From assembly GCF_000337215.1 (NCBI RefSeq), contig NZ_AOHZ01000047.1, positions 62,001 to 126,000 of the forward strand: 64,000 nucleotides of DNA. The letters run 5' to 3'. Of the stretch, positions 62,695 through 64,000 are shown one piece after another. This DNA is from Natronolimnohabitans innermongolicus JCM 12255. Its GTDB lineage: Archaea; Halobacteriota; Halobacteria; Halobacteriales; Natrialbaceae. Both the position numbers and the translations under genes were made by a program. How positions within the stretch are numbered: the stretch's first letter is position 1; each line of letters starts with the position of its first letter. The notes under the pieces were generated by a model. That model worked only from the letters and a program-made list of their open reading frames with translations, ran no database searches and was not told where the DNA came from.

Positions 62695-63014
62695 GAGTAT
62701 CGTCGGTGATTCGCGTACGGTGTTCGATAGACGAACAGACCGGTCGATTAGTCTCTGTTATGCAACTCGATACGGGCTACTGATCACTTACTGAAGGAGA
62801 CAGAAAACATCTGTGCTTGAGTTGGCGATTCAGGCGACGAAACGTGGCAGAGTACGCTCGTTCTCACCCGCGAACTGACCGTTCGTGCGAGATCGTAACA
62901 TCGGTCCCGAGTTACACAGTACCGTGCGAAAATTACTCAATAACGATTGTTAGTTTTCGAATGGAGAAGTAAATTTGCGAAACGATAAATAGTTCCGGCG
63001 ACTACGATTCCTGT
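62695..63014. other. AT-rich divergent promoter region
   Basis: 320 bp between dctP (leftward) and the 53-residue ORF (rightward). Clearly AT-richer than the genome average, especially 62920-62995 (aaattactcaataacgattgttag, aagtaaatttgcgaaacgataaat). It holds the ORF's TATA box gataaat at 62984-62990. No gene is seen. Confidence 0.55.
62984..62990 (+). promoter_or_regulatory. TATA box of the 53-residue ORF
   Basis: gataaat centred 28 nt before the ATG at 63015, the spacing of a leaderless haloarchaeal promoter in a strongly AT-rich setting. Confidence 0.55.
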
Positions 63015-63176
63015 ATGAGCACGCACGAATCATCCACCCAGTACGCCGCCGACGCGGTCACCGTCGACGCGACCGATCCGGACACCCCCGACGACGTTCC
63101 CGTCTACCTGCCCGGAACGCCGACGCTCTCCGGGATCGCCTGGGTCGAGCGCTTCGTCGACGAGTACCTTCGGTAA
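63015..63176 (+). CDS. 53-residue acidic protein, leaderless
   Basis: ATG at 63015 gives MSTHESSTQYAADAVTVDATDPDTPDD..., ending ERFVDEYLR. The promoter spacing and acidic composition support a real small gene. No family recognised. It is convergent with the siroheme reductase at the right edge (126 bp between stops) and divergent from the TRAP operon. Confidence 0.55.
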   Translation: MSTHESSTQYAADAVTVDATDPDTPDDVPVYLPGTPTLSGIAWVERFVDEYLR

Positions 63177-63302
63177 CTCGACCCGTCCGTCGGCCAGTTG
63201 ATCGCCGAATCGCCGATCGTCTCCTCGCCCGAAACGGTCCCGTTCGAACGAGACTCGAGAACAGTCGTTTCGACCGGCGCCTCGTCGATTTGCTCGAGCG
63301 AA

Positions 63303-64000
63303 CTAGTCGTCCGACGGCGCCGCCGTCTCCTCGGTGGCCGCCGCGGCCGACTCCGTCTCCGCGAACGGATACCACGACTGTTTGGCGTCGTCCATGTACG
63401 GCGCCTCGAAGTCGGTTTCTTCGGGTTCACAGAACTCTATTAGCTGCTCGGTCGCCGTCGCTTCGACCCACTGACGGAACGTCTGTCCCGCTTTGCGGTG
63501 GGCGGCGAATGCCTCGAGGAGGTTCCGGATCGCACCGGGGGCCTCGTCGGCCGGCACGCGCTGTTGGACCCACTCGACGAACGATGGTTCTTCACCGATC
63601 CCGCCGCCGACGCCGATGTCGAACGCTTCGACCATCTCGCCGTTCTTCCGGGCGCGCATTCCCTGGAGACCGATGTCCGCGGTCATCGCCTGCCCGCAGT
63701 CGGCCGTACAGCCCGAGTAGTGCATCTTGATCTTCTCGACGTCGTCGGGGAGATCGACGTTTTCGTTGAGCCAGCGCAGCATGCGGGCCATCCGAGCTTT
63801 CGTCTCGGTCAGCGCGATCGAACAGAACTCCGTGCCGGTACAGGCCATCGCACCGCGCTCGAACGGGCTGGGTTCGGGCTGGTACTCCGAGAGCAGCGGT
63901 TCCGCGAGGAGATCCTCGAGGTCGTCCTCGTGGACGTCGACGACGACGGGGTTCTGGCGCCGGGTGAGCCGGAGTTCGCCGGAGCCGTACTCGTCCGCCA
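63303..64000 (-). CDS. Siroheme nitrite (or sulfite) reductase, N-terminal part outside window
   Basis: C-terminal 232 residues of a second ferredoxin-type siroheme reductase. Cluster ligands are visible in ACTGTEFCSIALTETK and SGCTADCGQAMTADIG. The CGQ after the last pair and the ADIGLQGMRARKNGE segment recall assimilatory nitrite reductase. An extra C-terminal extension of about 60 residues (WYPFAETES..., then an alanine/glutamate tail) distinguishes it from the copy at 1701. Its left-hand paralogue has the F420-family partner; this one's neighbours lie outside the window. Confidence 0.88.
   Translation of the reverse strand, partial: ADEYGSGELRLTRRQNPVVVDVHEDDLEDLLAEPLLSEYQPEPSPFERGAMACTGTEFCSIALTETKARMARMLRWLNENVDLPDDVEKIKMHYSGCTADCGQAMTADIGLQGMRARKNGEMVEAFDIGVGGGIGEEPSFVEWVQQRVPADEAPGAIRNLLEAFAAHRKAGQTFRQWVEATATEQLIEFCEPEETDFEAPYMDDAKQSWYPFAETESAAAATEETAAPSDD

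Overview
The window is chromosomal DNA of an extremely halophilic archaeon (class Halobacteria). The best guess is the Natrialbales (Natrinema/Haloterrigena type), an inference from overall gene content only. Evidence: high GC, very acidic predicted proteins, an archaeal information-processing set (FtsY, prefoldin alpha, L18a/LX, eIF6, L31e, L39e, RadA, NMD3), haloarchaea-specific families (HalOD1, DUF5784, DUF5786, DUF5789, DUF6757), haloarchaeal Tat lipoproteins, and TATA boxes about 27 nt before many start codons, which implies leaderless transcripts. No tRNA, rRNA, CRISPR array or intact insertion sequence was recognised.

Layout. 1-3.5 kb: an F420 hydrogenase beta-type iron-sulfur flavoprotein (cut by the left edge), tightly coupled to a siroheme nitrite/sulfite reductase. 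3.7-7.7 kb: a lipoprotein, then ftsY-pfdA-rpl18a and a DUF6159 membrane protein. 7.8-13.2 kb: an ASCH protein, a medium-chain dehydrogenase, the L39e-L31e-eIF6 operon, a Tat-exported HExxH protein, ThpR and a lipoprotein. 13.4-16.9 kb: a TPR protein, DUF424 and an ABC exporter pair. 17.2-21.8 kb: SufS, an HD hydrolase, SufU, a HalOD1 protein and RadA. 22-32 kb: a PQQ-type propeller, PspAB-HtpX, NMD3-Trm5/Taw2, an XPD-like helicase and a YkgJ protein. 32-38.9 kb: DUF5786/DUF5784, a zinc ADH, an unusual cupredoxin, DUF5789, a PHP phosphoesterase, DUF6757, a zinc ferredoxin and a TrmB regulator. 39.4-47.7 kb: an aldehyde dehydrogenase/acyl-reductase pair, hemB, an Amt-GlnK fusion, a MITE-like palindrome and hemL. 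47.9-57.6 kb: membrane proteins, a sensor kinase, DUF5789, two DUF892 ferritin-like proteins, a broken cupin gene, a GCS2 ligase, a NicO nickel transporter and LarE. 57.6-64 kb: a GAF sensor kinase, a TRAP transporter (DctPQM), a 53-residue leaderless gene and a second siroheme reductase cut by the right edge.

How the genes fit together. Nitrogen and sulfur assimilation recur: two siroheme reductases, an ammonium channel carrying its own P-II domain, SufS/SufU and LarE. The most interesting module is the siroheme reductase translationally coupled to an FpoF/FrhB-like protein. Together they resemble a split version of the methanogen F420-dependent sulfite reductase. Both this reductase and the Amt-GlnK gene appear to be preceded by a short leaderless ORF whose stop codon overlaps the GTG start (GTGA).
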